Shown here: piece by piece, positions 53,688 through 62,489 of the stretch
How the letters are laid out: each line of letters opens with the position of its first letter
How positions within the stretch are numbered: the stretch's first letter is position 1
Assembly: GCF_015356855.1 (NCBI RefSeq)
Contig: NZ_ARXR01000010.1
Coordinates: 40,757 to 104,756 of the forward strand
From: Alloalcanivorax venustensis ISO4
GTDB lineage: Bacteria > Pseudomonadota > Gammaproteobacteria > Pseudomonadales > Alcanivoracaceae
Direction of reading: 5' to 3'
DNA length: 64,000 bases
Program-made: the position numbers and the translations under genes
Notes under the pieces: generated by a model
Databases searched by the model: none
Told to the model about the DNA's origin: nothing
What the model saw: the letters and a program-made list of their open reading frames with translations, nothing else

Positions 53688-55430
53688 ATGCGGACCCTTG
53701 CCGCGTCTTTCCGCCAGGCTGAATTGATGAGCGCACGTCCTTTTCCCGAGATCCGCCGCCGTACCCTGGACACCGTGCCCGACTGGCCCGGCGTGCCGCC
53801 GCTGCTGGCCCGGGTGCTGGCCGCCCGCGGCGTCACCCGGGAAGAGCAGCTGCAGCTGAGTCTGGGCCGCCTGCCGCACCCGGACGGCTTCAACGGCCTG
53901 GGCGCGGCGGTGGACCTGCTGCAGCAGGCCCGCGAAGAGCACTGGCGCATCTGCGTGGTGGGCGACTACGACGCCGACGGCGCCACCGCCACCGCGCTGA
54001 TGGTGCGCGGGCTGGCCGGCCTGGGCTTCCGGCGCCCGGACTACCTGGTGCCCAACCGCTTCGAGTACGGCTATGGCCTGTCGCCGGCGATCGTCGAGCT
54101 GGCCCGGGAGACCCTGGCCCCGGACCTGATCATCACCGTGGATAATGGCATCGCCAGCGTCGACGGCGTGGCCGCCGCCCGGGCCGCCGGCATGCGCGTG
54201 CTGATCACCGACCACCACCTGCCCGGCGACCAGCTTCCGGACGCGGACGCCCTGGTCAATCCGCGCCTGTGCGAGGACGGCTTCCCGGCGCGCAACCTGG
54301 CCGGCGTCGGCGTCGCCTTCTATTTACTGCTGGCGGTGCAGCGCCGCCTGGGCATCAAGAGCCCGGTGCTCGACCTGCTGGACCTGGTCGCCCTGGGCAC
54401 CGTGGCCGACGTGGTGATCCTGGACGACGCCAACCGCATTCTGGTGGAGCAGGGCCTGCGGCGCATCCGCGCCGGCAAGGGCAGCCCCGGCCTGCGCGCC
54501 CTGTTGCGGGTGGCCGGCCGCGATCCCGCCAAGGTGGTGGCGGCGGACCTGGGCTTCGCCGCCGGGCCGCGCCTCAACGCCGCCGGCCGACTCACCGACA
54601 TGAGCCACGGCATCGAATGCCTGCTGGCGGACAGCGAGGAACAGGCGCGCCGCTTCGCCGAGGAGCTGGACACCATCAACCGCGAGCGGCGCGGCATCGA
54701 GCAGGGCATGCGCGACGCCGCCATGCTGGAAGTGGCGCGGCTGCGCGAGCGCGAGCTGCCCGCCGCGCTCTGCCTGCACGGCCCGGACTGGCACGAAGGG
54801 GTGGTGGGCATCCTCGCCTCGCGGGTCAAGGAGTCGGTGCACCGGCCGGTGATCGCCTTCGCCCCGGCCCGCGAGAAGGGCATGCTCAAGGGCTCCGGCC
54901 GCTCGATACCCGGCCTGCACCTGCGCGACGTGCTGGACGCGGTGGCCACCGCCCACCCGGAAATGCTGCACAAGTTCGGCGGCCACGCCATGGCCGCCGG
55001 CATGACCCTGCGCGCCGACCATCTGCCGGCCTTCACCGAGGCGTTCCGGGACGCGGTGGCGGCGGTGGCCAGCGCCGACCTGTTCGACGAGGTGGTGGAA
55101 ACCGACGGCGCCCTTGAGGAGATCGACCTCTGCCTGGACACCGCGGAAATCCTCAGCCACCGCTTCCCCTGGGGCCAGGGCTTCCCGCCGCCGCGCTTCG
55201 ACGGTGAATTCGAGGTGCTCGACAGCCGCGTGGTCGGCGAGCGCCACCTCAAGCTCACCCTGGGCCTGCCCGGCTGCGGCGGGGTGGTGGACGGCATCCA
55301 CTTCAACGCCGATCTGGACCAGCTCGGCGACCGCCTGCGCCGGGTGTACGGCATCTACCGCCTGGAAGTGAACGAATTCCGCGGCAACCGTAACCCGCAG
55401 CTGCTCTTCGAGCACCTCAGACCCGCGTAA
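53688..55430 (+). CDS. recJ: Single-stranded-DNA-specific exonuclease RecJ
   Basis: The start at 53688 (MRTLAASFRQAEL) has CGGGAGG upstream and gives 580 residues; ATG at 53727 is the alternative. The DHH domain has VVGDYDADGATATALM near 88, the first metal-binding motif, NGIASVDGV, TDHHLPGD (DHH) and NPRLCEDGFPARNLAGVGVAF. The DHHA1 part has GRSIPGLHLRDVLDAV and HKFGGHAMAAGMTL near 430. RecJ degrades single strands 5' to 3' in recombination and mismatch repair. Order recJ - small gene - prfB - lysS matches E. coli, where recJ, prfB and lysS are linked. Confidence 0.94.
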   Translation: MRTLAASFRQAELMSARPFPEIRRRTLDTVPDWPGVPPLLARVLAARGVTREEQLQLSLGRLPHPDGFNGLGAAVDLLQQAREEHWRICVVGDYDADGATATALMVRGLAGLGFRRPDYLVPNRFEYGYGLSPAIVELARETLAPDLIITVDNGIASVDGVAAARAAGMRVLITDHHLPGDQLPDADALVNPRLCEDGFPARNLAGVGVAFYLLLAVQRRLGIKSPVLDLLDLVALGTVADVVILDDANRILVEQGLRRIRAGKGSPGLRALLRVAGRDPAKVVAADLGFAAGPRLNAAGRLTDMSHGIECLLADSEEQARRFAEELDTINRERRGIEQGMRDAAMLEVARLRERELPAALCLHGPDWHEGVVGILASRVKESVHRPVIAFAPAREKGMLKGSGRSIPGLHLRDVLDAVATAHPEMLHKFGGHAMAAGMTLRADHLPAFTEAFRDAVAAVASADLFDEVVETDGALEEIDLCLDTAEILSHRFPWGQGFPPPRFDGEFEVLDSRVVGERHLKLTLGLPGCGGVVDGIHFNADLDQLGDRLRRVYGIYRLEVNEFRGNRNPQLLFEHLRPA

Positions 55431-55556
55431 CGGGTGCCTTGTAGGGGGCACTTTGCTAGCATTGCCGTTCGCGCCGCCCCGGCGTGTTGTACCCGATTCG
55501 ATTCTCGCGCGGCCCAAAAGGCCGGCGATGTCTGGCAGCCCCTAACGGAGGGAAGC

Positions 55557-55841
55557 ATGAAAACAATTCACAAACACCGCCTGGAAGCCGGCACCGATGT
55601 GCAGGAACTGCGCCTGCCGGAAGAAGGTGATGTGCTGCGCGTTGACTTTATCCAGCAGGAACGCGCCATCTACATGTGGGTGGAAGTGGACGCCGACACC
55701 GTCATCGACACCCCCAAGGAAGTGCGCCGCTTCAAAGTATTCGCCACCGGCAGCGGCATCCCCAACAACGCCGTCTACATCGGCACCACCCTGGATAACC
55801 TCAAACCCGAGGCCTTCCACGTCTACGAACTGGTGGACTGA
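55557..55841 (+). CDS. DUF7352-type small protein
   Basis: A 94-residue protein that starts at ATG 55557 behind a strong GGAGGGAAGC site. The sequence TIHKHRLEAGTDVQELRLPEEGDVLRVDFIQQERAIYMWVEVDADT and the later FKVFATGSGIPNNAVYIGTTLDNLKPEAFHVYEL have the beta-rich look of DUF7352 proteins, better known from phage and plasmid sources. The function is unknown. It stands between recJ and prfB, where most relatives have no gene. Confidence 0.75.
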   Translation: MKTIHKHRLEAGTDVQELRLPEEGDVLRVDFIQQERAIYMWVEVDADTVIDTPKEVRRFKVFATGSGIPNNAVYIGTTLDNLKPEAFHVYELVD

Positions 55842-55866
55842 CCCCCGGTGCCCGCCGGCCCCGGCC

Positions 55867-55895
55867 TCGTCAGGGGCCGGCTGAAACGGTAGAAT
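55867..55895 (+). promoter_or_regulatory. Sigma-70-like promoter of prfB
   Basis: TCGTCA (-35, 4 of 6) and TAGAAT (-10, 5 of 6; 55890-55895) are separated by 17 bases. Transcription would begin near 55902, 37 bases before the prfB start. A GC hairpin (55854-55881) overlaps the -35 region. Confidence 0.55.
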
Positions 55896-55938
55896 ACGCG
55901 GCTTTTCCCATTCTATTGAAAGCGCACTGAGAACCTTT

Positions 55939-57058
55939 ATGGAAGTGAATCCGCTGAGAACCCACCTCACCGACCTGGCCGAGCGCGTCGATGCGCTGAG
56001 GGGGTATCTTTGACTACGACCAGAAGAGCGAACGACTGGTCGAAGTAGAGCGCGAACTGGCCCTGCCGGACGTCTGGAACGAGCCCCAACGGGCCCAGGC
56101 CCTGGGCAAGGAGCGCTCGCAACTGGAATTCATCGTCGCCACCCTGGACCAGGCCGGCCAGGGCATCGGTGACACCCGCGATCTGCTCGAGCTGGCGGTG
56201 GAAGAGGGTGACGAAGCCACCGTCGCGGAAGTGGAAGCGGACCTGCAGCGCCTGGAGCGGATGGTCGCCGACCTGGAATTCCGCCGCATGTTCTCCGGCG
56301 AGATGGACGCCTCCAACGCCTATCTGGACATCCAGGCCGGCTCCGGCGGCACCGAAGCCCAGGACTGGGCCGAGATGCTGCTGCGCATGTACCTGCGCTG
56401 GGGCGAGGCGCACGGCTTCAAGACCGAGCTGGTGGAAGCCTCCGACGGCGACGTGGCCGGCATCAAGTCCGCCACCGTGCGCTTTGAGGGCGAGTACGCC
56501 TACGGCTGGCTGCGCACCGAGATCGGCGTGCACCGCCTGGTGCGCAAGAGCCCGTTCGACTCCGGCGGCCGCCGCCACACCTCCTTCGCCTCGGTATTCC
56601 TGTCCCCGGAAGTGGACGAGGACATCGACGTGGACATCGATCCGTCCAAGATCCGTGTCGACACCTACCGCGCCTCCGGCGCCGGCGGTCAGCACGTGAA
56701 CCGGACCGATTCCGCGGTGCGCCTGACCTATGTGCACACCGACCCGGACACCGGCGAGGAAACCACTCTGGTGACGCAGTGCCAGAACGGCCGCTCCCAG
56801 CACCAGAACAAGGACCAGGCCATGCGCATGCTGCAGGCCAAGGTCTACGACCTGGAGCTGCAAAAGCGCAACGCCGAAAAGCAGAAGCAGGAAGAGGGCA
56901 AGTCGGACATCGGCTGGGGCAGCCAGATCCGCTCCTACGTGCTCGACGACGGCCGCATCAAGGACCTGCGCACCAACGTGGAAAGCCACAACACCCAGCA
57001 GGTCCTCGACGGCGACCTGGACCGCTTTATCCAGGCCTCGCTGAAGGCAGGGCTTTAA
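55939..57058 (+). CDS. prfB: Peptide chain release factor 2 (programmed +1 frameshift)
   Basis: The gene starts at ATG 55939, reads 24 codons to CTT (56008-56010), then hits the in-frame TGA at 56011-56013. A +1 shift past the T continues as GAC TAC GAC to the stop at 57058, for 372 residues. AGGGGG a few bases upstream is the Shine-Dalgarno-like stimulator. This is the classical RF2 autoregulation: low RF2 slows TGA decoding and favours the shift. The SPF codon-recognition tripeptide lies in [15 protein letters not shown] and the catalytic GGQ in [18 protein letters not shown]2 releases peptides at UGA and UAA. The next gene, lysS, starts 12 bases later. Confidence 0.95.
56001..56014 (+). 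other. Programmed frameshift site of prfB
   Basis: GGGGTATCTTTGAC: slippery CTT followed by TGA, preceded by the AGGGGG stimulator. The ribosome shifts +1 so CTT-TGA becomes CTT (T) GAC. Confidence 0.95.
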
Positions 57059-57070
57059 AAGGTTAAACAC

Positions 57071-58564
57071 ATGGCTGACGAACAGAATACCCCCAACGAC
57101 GCCGCCCACGAAGGCGCCGACGAAAACCGTCTGATCGCCGAGCGGCGCGCCAAGCTCAACGAGTGGCGCGAAAGCGGTGAGGCGTTTCCCAACCACTTCC
57201 GCCGCGACAGCCTGGCCGCCGACCTGCAAAAACAGTACGGCGAGCTGAGCAAGGAAGAGCTGGAAGAAAAGAACATCCAGGTGGCCGTGGCCGGGCGCCT
57301 GATGCTCGACCGCAAAGCCTTCAAGGTGCTGCAGGACATGTCCGGGCGCATCCAGATCTTCGCCCCCAAGCCGGTGCAGAAAGACACCAAGCACTGGGAC
57401 CTGGGCGACGTGGTGGGCGTGCGCGGCACCCTGTGCAAATCCGGCATGGGCGACCTGTACGTGATGATGGACGAGTACCTGCTGCTCACCAAATCGCTGC
57501 GCCCGCTGCCGGAAAAACACAAAGGCCTCACCGACACCGAGTCCCGCTACCGTCAGCGCTACGTGGACCTGATCGTCAACGAAGAAAGCCGCCGCACCTT
57601 CCAGATCCGCTCACAAATGGTGGCCGGCATCCGCAACTACCTGGTGCGCCACGGTTTCGTGGAAGCGGAAACCCCGATGCTGCAGGTGATCCCTGGCGGC
57701 GCCACGGCGCGGCCGTTCATCACCCACCACAACAGCCTGGACCTGGACATGTACCTGCGCATCGCGCCGGAACTGTACCTGAAGCGGCTGGTGGTGGGCG
57801 GTTTCGAGCGGGTGTTCGAGATCAACCGCAACTTCCGCAACGAAGGCCTCAGCACCCGGCACAATCCGGAATTCACCATGCTGGAGTTCTACCAGGCCTA
57901 CGCGGATCACAACGACCTGATGAACCTCACCGAGGACATGCTGCGCACCCTGGCGCAGGACGTGCTCGGCACCACCGAGATTCCCTACCAGGATGACGTC
58001 TACGACTTCGGCAAGCCGTTCGCGCGGCTGTCGGTGTTCGATTCCATCCTGCAGTACAACGACGACATCGACGCCGCCACCCTGGCGGACGAGCAGGGCG
58101 CCCGCGGCATCGCCGAACGGCTGGGTATCCCTGTGAAGGACGGCTGGGGCCTGGGCAAGGTGCAGATCGAGATCTTCGAGAAGACCGTCGAGCATCGCCT
58201 CAAGGACCCGACCTTCATTACCGATTACCCCACCGAAGTGTCGCCGTTGGCCCGCCGCAAGGACGACGACCCCTTCGTCACCGAGCGCTTCGAGTTCTTC
58301 GTCGGCGGCCGCGAGATCGCCAACGGCTTCTCCGAGCTCAACGACGCCGAGGATCAAGCGGAACGTTTTCGCGCCCAGGTGGCCGAAAAAGAAGCGGGGG
58401 ACGACGAAGCCATGTTCTACGACGAAGACTACATCACCGCTCTGGAACACGGCCTGCCGCCCACCGCCGGCGAGGGCATCGGCATCGACCGTCTGGTAAT
58501 GTTGTTCACGAATTCTCCCTCTATTCGTGATGTAATCCTGTTTCCTCACATGCGACCGCGCTAG
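57071..58564 (+). CDS. lysS: Lysyl-tRNA synthetase, class II
   Basis: A 497-residue class II enzyme, cytoplasmic. The N-terminal OB-fold anticodon-binding domain (about 60-175) contains [23 protein letters not shown]. Class II motif 1 lies in [28 protein letters not shown], motif 2 in [33 protein letters not shown], and motif 3 in [27 protein letters not shown]. It charges tRNA-Lys with lysine. It lies 12 bases after prfB, an arrangement shared with E. coli, and is probably co-transcribed with it. Confidence 0.95.
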   Translation: MADEQNTPNDAAHEGADENRLIAERRAKLNEWRESGEAFPNHFRRDSLAADLQKQYGELSKEELEEKNIQVAVAGRLMLDRKAFKVLQDMSGRIQIFAPKPVQKDTKHWDLGDVVGVRGTLCKSGMGDLYVMMDEYLLLTKSLRPLPEKHKGLTDTESRYRQRYVDLIVNEESRRTFQIRSQMVAGIRNYLVRHGFVEAETPMLQVIPGGATARPFITHHNSLDLDMYLRIAPELYLKRLVVGGFERVFEINRNFRNEGLSTRHNPEFTMLEFYQAYADHNDLMNLTEDMLRTLAQDVLGTTEIPYQDDVYDFGKPFARLSVFDSILQYNDDIDAATLADEQGARGIAERLGIPVKDGWGLGKVQIEIFEKTVEHRLKDPTFITDYPTEVSPLARRKDDDPFVTERFEFFVGGREIANGFSELNDAEDQAERFRAQVAEKEAGDDEAMFYDEDYITALEHGLPPTAGEGIGIDRLVMLFTNSPSIRDVILFPHMRPR

Positions 58565-58607
58565 CCGATACCAGCGCGCATTAACGAATAACAAAGTGAA
58601 GGCCGTT

Positions 58608-59276
58608 ATGAGTTCAGCCATTCAGTATCAGGGTCGCAAGGCCCGTCGCGCCGGCAGTGAACAACGTCGCCAGGCCATTCTGGACGCGGCGCTTAACATT
58701 ATCGTCACCGACGGCATCCGCGCGGTGCGCCACCGCGCCGTGGCCCGCGAGGCGGATGTGCCGCTGTCCGCCACCACCTATTACTTCAAGGACATCTCCG
58801 ACCTGATCGCGGACGCCTTCACGCTGTTCGCGGAGCGTGCCCTGGAAGAGGTGATCCGCCCGTTCCGCGACCAGGCGTTCGGCTTGATCCAGCAGTTCCA
58901 GGCCCAGGCCAGCCACCAGGAGCCCGACCGCGCCCGTCTGATCGAGTCGCTGGCGTCGATGACCACCGCGTTCATCCTCGATGAGGTGACCAATCGCCGC
59001 GAGCATCTGATCGCCGAGCAGGCGTTCTTCCAGGAGGCGATTCTCGACCCGCGCCTGCGGGGGCTGGCGGACCTCTACCTCAAGGAAATGTCGTCGCTGC
59101 TGATCGACGCCTGCCGGGCGGTGGGGTCGGAAAGCCCGGAACTGGACGCGGAGCTGATCCACAGCTTCCTGCTCGCCACCGAGGTGCGCCTGCTCGCCCA
59201 CCCGGAATGGGCCGACGAAAAGGCGCTCAACAAACGCATGCAGCACCTTTTGGAGAAGCTGGTCCCCCATGGCTGA
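58608..59276 (+). CDS. TetR-family transcriptional regulator
   Basis: Start at ATG 58608 ([14 protein letters not shown]); a GTG 12 bases upstream is in frame. The 222-residue protein has an N-terminal helix-turn-helix (about 16-65: [58 protein letters not shown]). The remaining helical domain binds an unknown ligand. It overlaps the ung start by eight bases, so both are on one transcript. Targets are not evident; the downstream genes are candidates. Confidence 0.9.
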   Translation: MSSAIQYQGRKARRAGSEQRRQAILDAALNIIVTDGIRAVRHRAVAREADVPLSATTYYFKDISDLIADAFTLFAERALEEVIRPFRDQAFGLIQQFQAQASHQEPDRARLIESLASMTTAFILDEVTNRREHLIAEQAFFQEAILDPRLRGLADLYLKEMSSLLIDACRAVGSESPELDAELIHSFLLATEVRLLAHPEWADEKALNKRMQHLLEKLVPHG

Positions 59277-59952
59277 ACAGTCCTCGGTGGAGTTGGAGCC
59301 GGGCTGGAAGCAGGTGCTCGGTGACGAATTCACCAAGCCCTACATGCAGGATCTGAAAGCCTTCCTGCGCCAGGAAAAGCAGGCCGGCGAGACCGTCTAC
59401 CCGCCCGGCCCGGACATCTTCCGCGCCTTTAACGAGACCCCCTTCGACCAGGTCAAGGTGGTGATTCTCGGCCAGGACCCGTACCACGGCCCCAACCAGG
59501 CCCACGGGCTGTGCTTCTCGGTGCAGCCGGGCGTGCGCACGCCGCCGTCGCTGATCAATATCTTCAAGGAAATCGAACGGGACCTGGGCATCCCGGCCCC
59601 GGACCACGGCAACCTGGACGCCTGGGCGCGCCAGGGTGTGCTGCTGCTCAACGCGGTGCTCACCGTGCGCGCCGGCCAGGCCGCCTCGCACCAGCGCCAG
59701 GGTTGGGAAGAATTCACCGACCAGGCCATCGAGCACATCAACCGCGAGCGCGAAGGCGTGGTGTTTTTTCTGTGGGGCAGCTACGCCCAGAAAAAAGGCA
59801 AGCTGATCGACCGCCAGCGCCACTGCGTGCTCACCGCGCCGCACCCGTCGCCGCTCTCCGCGCATCGCGGTTTCCTGGGCTGCGGGCACTTTTCCCGCGC
59901 CAACCAGTACCTTCTGCAACAAGGCAAGGACCCCATCGACTGGTCCCTGTGA
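59269..59952 (+). CDS. ung: Uracil-DNA glycosylase
   Basis: A 227-residue family 1 uracil-DNA glycosylase. The water-activating motif [18 protein letters not shown] lies near 66-83, with the catalytic Asp in [42 protein letters not shown] follows and the leucine-intercalation loop [13 protein letters not shown] with catalytic His is near 192. It removes uracil arising from cytosine deamination or dUMP incorporation. Translation overlaps the TetR stop by eight bases. Confidence 0.95.
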   Translation: MAEQSSVELEPGWKQVLGDEFTKPYMQDLKAFLRQEKQAGETVYPPGPDIFRAFNETPFDQVKVVILGQDPYHGPNQAHGLCFSVQPGVRTPPSLINIFKEIERDLGIPAPDHGNLDAWARQGVLLLNAVLTVRAGQAASHQRQGWEEFTDQAIEHINREREGVVFFLWGSYAQKKGKLIDRQRHCVLTAPHPSPLSAHRGFLGCGHFSRANQYLLQQGKDPIDWSL

Positions 59953-59989
59953 ACCTTCGCATCACCGACCCATTAAGGACCCTTTCGGC

Positions 59990-61114
59990 ATGACCGACAA
60001 TGTACAGTTCCAAGAAAGTGTACAGTTCGAAGAACGCCCCACCGGCAGCGGCCACCTGATCGGCCGCGCCACGCTCAACGCGCCGCGCTCGCTCAACGCC
60101 CTCAGCCTGGAAATGATCGAAGCCCTCGACCGGCAAATCACCGACTGGCAGGCCCGCGAAGAGGTCGTGGCGATCTGGCTGGAAGGCAACGGCGGCAAGG
60201 CGCTCAGCGCCGGCGGCGACGTGGTCGCCCTGCACGGCGCCATGGTCAAGCACGCCGGGCAAAGCCGGAACCCGTTCACCGAGCACTACTTCGCCAGTGA
60301 ATACCGCCTCGACCATCGCCTGCACACCTCCGAGACCCCGGTGATCTGCTGGGCGGACGGCGTAGTGATGGGCGGCGGCATGGGCCTGATGCAGGCCAGC
60401 CAGTTCCGCCTGGTGACCCCGAAAAGCCGGCTCGCCATGCCGGAAATCACCATCGGCCTGTTCCCGGACGTGGGCGCCAGCTGGTTCCTCAACCGCCTGC
60501 CCGGCAAAACCGGTCTGTTCCTGGGCCTCACCGGCGTCCACCTCAACGCCCGCGACGCCCTCGACCTGGGGCTCGCCGACCGCTTCGTCGACGCCGACCG
60601 CGAGCAGGTGCTCGACGCCCTGGCCGAAACCCACTACCAGGACGACCGCGACGCCAACCGCCGGCAACTGCACCGCACCCTGCAGGATCTCGCCACCCGC
60701 CCGGACAGCCTCACCCCGGCGGTGATGGATCATCTCGACACCATCAACACCCTCTGCGACGCCGCCACCGTCAACGAAGTGGTGCACCGCATCCTCGAGC
60801 ACAAACAATGCGACGGCTGGCTCGACAAAGCCCGCGCCACCCTCGCCGACGGCTGCCCGCAAACCGCCCACCTGGTCTGGGAACAACTGCGGCGCAGCCG
60901 CCACCTGTCCCTGGCCGAAGTGTTCCGCATGGAATGGTGCCTGGCGGTGCAATGCACCCTGCACGCCGACTTCCGCGAAGGCGTCCGCGCCCTGCTCATC
61001 GACAAGGACGGCAAACCCCGCTTCCGCCACCGCGACGTCGACCAGATCGACCCCAGCTACATCGACAGCTTCTTCCAGAACCCGGCGCCGCAGCACCCCC
61101 TAGCCGACCTCTGA
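59990..61114 (+). CDS. Enoyl-CoA hydratase/isomerase family protein (3-hydroxyisobutyryl-CoA hydrolase-like)
   Basis: A 374-residue crotonase-superfamily enzyme of the long (ECH_2) type. LNAPRSLNALSLEMIEALDRQI is near 27. The oxyanion-hole segments are GNGGKALSAGGDVVAL near 66 and ICWADGVVMGGGMGLMQASQFRLV near 118. MPEITIGLFPDVGASWFLNRLPGKTGLFLGLTG near 148 carries the conserved Glu and Asp of the hydrolases. The C-terminal FREGVRALLIDKDGKPRFRH block is also typical of the hydrolase group. The likely reaction is 3-hydroxyisobutyryl-CoA hydrolysis in valine breakdown; hydratase activity remains possible. 37 bases separate it from ung. Confidence 0.88.
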   Translation: MTDNVQFQESVQFEERPTGSGHLIGRATLNAPRSLNALSLEMIEALDRQITDWQAREEVVAIWLEGNGGKALSAGGDVVALHGAMVKHAGQSRNPFTEHYFASEYRLDHRLHTSETPVICWADGVVMGGGMGLMQASQFRLVTPKSRLAMPEITIGLFPDVGASWFLNRLPGKTGLFLGLTGVHLNARDALDLGLADRFVDADREQVLDALAETHYQDDRDANRRQLHRTLQDLATRPDSLTPAVMDHLDTINTLCDAATVNEVVHRILEHKQCDGWLDKARATLADGCPQTAHLVWEQLRRSRHLSLAEVFRMEWCLAVQCTLHADFREGVRALLIDKDGKPRFRHRDVDQIDPSYIDSFFQNPAPQHPLADL

Positions 61115-61129
61115 GCCTGGGGGTGGTGG

Positions 61130-61200
61130 GCTTGTGCTTGTGCGAGCGGGCCTCGCCCGCGAAAGGCCGGCAAGCCGGCCGGCAGGATCCCAGAGGTCTT
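61130..61200 (+). repeat. REP-like intergenic repeat, copy B
   Basis: Same element as 17278-17345: GGCTTGTG, GCGAGCGGGCC, CGCCCGCGAAAGG, then GGCAGGATCCCAGAG. Copies A and B differ by a few bases. Together with the reverse copy just downstream it forms a BIME-like pair. Confidence 0.85.
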
Positions 61201-61220
61201 GATGGAGGGTTTGGGATAGC

Positions 61221-61285
61221 GCCCTGGCATCCCGCCGGCAAGCACAGCTTGCCTTTCGCGGGCAGGGCCCGCTCCCACAAGCCAC
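61221..61285 (-). repeat. REP-like intergenic repeat, inverted copy C
   Basis: Read on the minus strand it starts GGCTTGTGGGAGCGGGCC and continues TGCCCGCGAAAGGC, then GGCGGGATGCCAGGGCGC. It is more diverged than copies A and B, but the core GAGCGGGCC and CCCGCGAAAGG is shared. Confidence 0.75.
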
Positions 61286-61297
61286 CAGCCAGCACAA

Positions 61298-61410
61298 GCG
61301 CCGGGGTTGGGTACCGCCATCCAGAACCGTATGAGCGCAGGGATGCGCGAATCGAGCCTACAGGGACGTATTTACGGCGTGTTCTGGATGGCGGTACCCA
61401 ACCCCGGCGC
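61298..61410. repeat. 30-base perfect inverted repeat with 53-base spacer
   Basis: The arm at 61298-61327 (GCGCCGGGGTTGGGTACCGC and onwards) is the exact reverse complement of 61381-61410. The spacer contains GAGCGCAGGGATGCGCG and ACAGGGACGTATTTACGG. It is not part of the REP-like repeats. Perfect arms suggest recent insertion or strong selection; it could be a MITE-like or palindromic intergenic element. Confidence 0.85.
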
Positions 61411-61452
61411 GTCTTCCTGGAGGGTGAGGCCTCACTGGAGGATCACACCGAC

Positions 61453-62448
61453 CTACCGACCCGCCGCCCGACGCTCCTCCTCAATCACCCGAACCAGCTC
61501 CTCAACCGGCAACGCCCGACCCCGATGCGCCCCGGTCCCGGCCCACAGGCTCTTCCACTCCACGCCGGCGGCCTTGCGCAGCGGCGAAGTGAGCCGGTGC
61601 TGGTCCGGGTAGGGCGCCACCTCGGTGGGCGCCCGCCCGTCCATCCAGGCGTTGGCGATGCCCCGCGCCCAGCGCCCGGACACCGCCCGCGTCACCGCGG
61701 TGGCATCCGGCCCGGCGTCGGCCAGCGCCTGGCGCCAGCCGTCGGCGGTACCGGCCTCCGGGCAGCGCAAAAACGCCGTGCCCAGCTGGCCGGTGGCCGC
61801 GCCCGCGGCCATCACCCGCGCCACATCGGCGCCGTCCATCAGCCCGCCGGCGGCGATCAGCGGCGTCCCGATATCCCGACAGGCGCTCAGCAGCTCGGCC
61901 AGCGGCAGGCCCTCGCCCTGCGGGTCCACCCCGCCACGGTGGCCGCCGGCTTCCTCGCCCTGCAGCACGATGCCGTCGACGCCGTCGCCGGCCAGCGCCA
62001 GCGCCTCGTCACGGTGGGTGGCGGTGCCCACCAGGGTGATGCCGCGCGCCCGGCAGGCGGCCATCATCGACCGGGGCAGGCGCCCGAAGGTCCAGGAAAA
62101 CACCGCCGGGCGCGCCTCCAGCATGGCCTCGAACTGCTCGCGGAAGTCGGGCAGCGGTGAAAAGTGATCCGGCGCCGGCACCCCGGCCTGCCGATAGCAG
62201 GGCGCCAGTGCCTTCAGGGCCGCGCGCCACTCCGCATCGGTGGCGTCCCGTTCGGCGGGAACGAACAGGTTTATCGCGAAGGCGTCGCCGCCCGCCGCCC
62301 GCACGCCGTCGGCGGCCGCCATGATGGCATCGCCGCTCAAATAGCCGGCGCCCACCGAGCCGAGCGCGCCGGCGCGGCCGGCGCCCTCAGCGGTGGACAG
62401 GCCGCCGGCCATCGGTGCCTGGATCAAAGAGTAGTCTTGGAACGCCAT
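61453..62448 (-). CDS. Nitronate monooxygenase-family flavoprotein
   Basis: A 331-residue TIM-barrel flavin protein. The N-terminal IQAPMAGGLSTAEGAGRAGALGSVGAGYLS matches the 2-nitropropane dioxygenase/nitronate monooxygenase start. DGIVLQGEEAGGHRGGVDPQGEGLPL near 170 is the conserved FMN-binding and catalytic His region, and GTPLIAAGGLMDGADVARVMAAGAATGQLGTAFLRC near 195-230 is the second phosphate-binding site. It probably oxidises alkyl nitronates; other family members are enoyl reductases or quinone reductases. Leftward and single; the repeat region lies downstream of it. Confidence 0.87.
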   Translation of the reverse strand: MAFQDYSLIQAPMAGGLSTAEGAGRAGALGSVGAGYLSGDAIMAAADGVRAAGGDAFAINLFVPAERDATDAEWRAALKALAPCYRQAGVPAPDHFSPLPDFREQFEAMLEARPAVFSWTFGRLPRSMMAACRARGITLVGTATHRDEALALAGDGVDGIVLQGEEAGGHRGGVDPQGEGLPLAELLSACRDIGTPLIAAGGLMDGADVARVMAAGAATGQLGTAFLRCPEAGTADGWRQALADAGPDATAVTRAVSGRWARGIANAWMDGRAPTEVAPYPDQHRLTSPLRKAAGVEWKSLWAGTGAHRGRALPVEELVRVIEEERRAAGR

Positions 62449-62489
62449 GGCGCCTCCGGGCTGTTGTGGCTAAAGGGGGACTGATTCAC

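Larger units (their letters stand above)
61115..61452. other. Repeat-filled intergenic region of 338 bases
   Basis: No gene. It holds two REP-like elements in opposite orientation (61130-61200 and 61221-61285) and a 30-base inverted repeat with a 53-base spacer (61298-61410). Several short frames here are by-products of the repeats. Confidence 0.8.

Noticed and set aside
61057..61320. Short frames across the REP-like repeats
   Set aside because: They are created by the repeats. The translations are not protein-like and no ribosome binding sites were seen.
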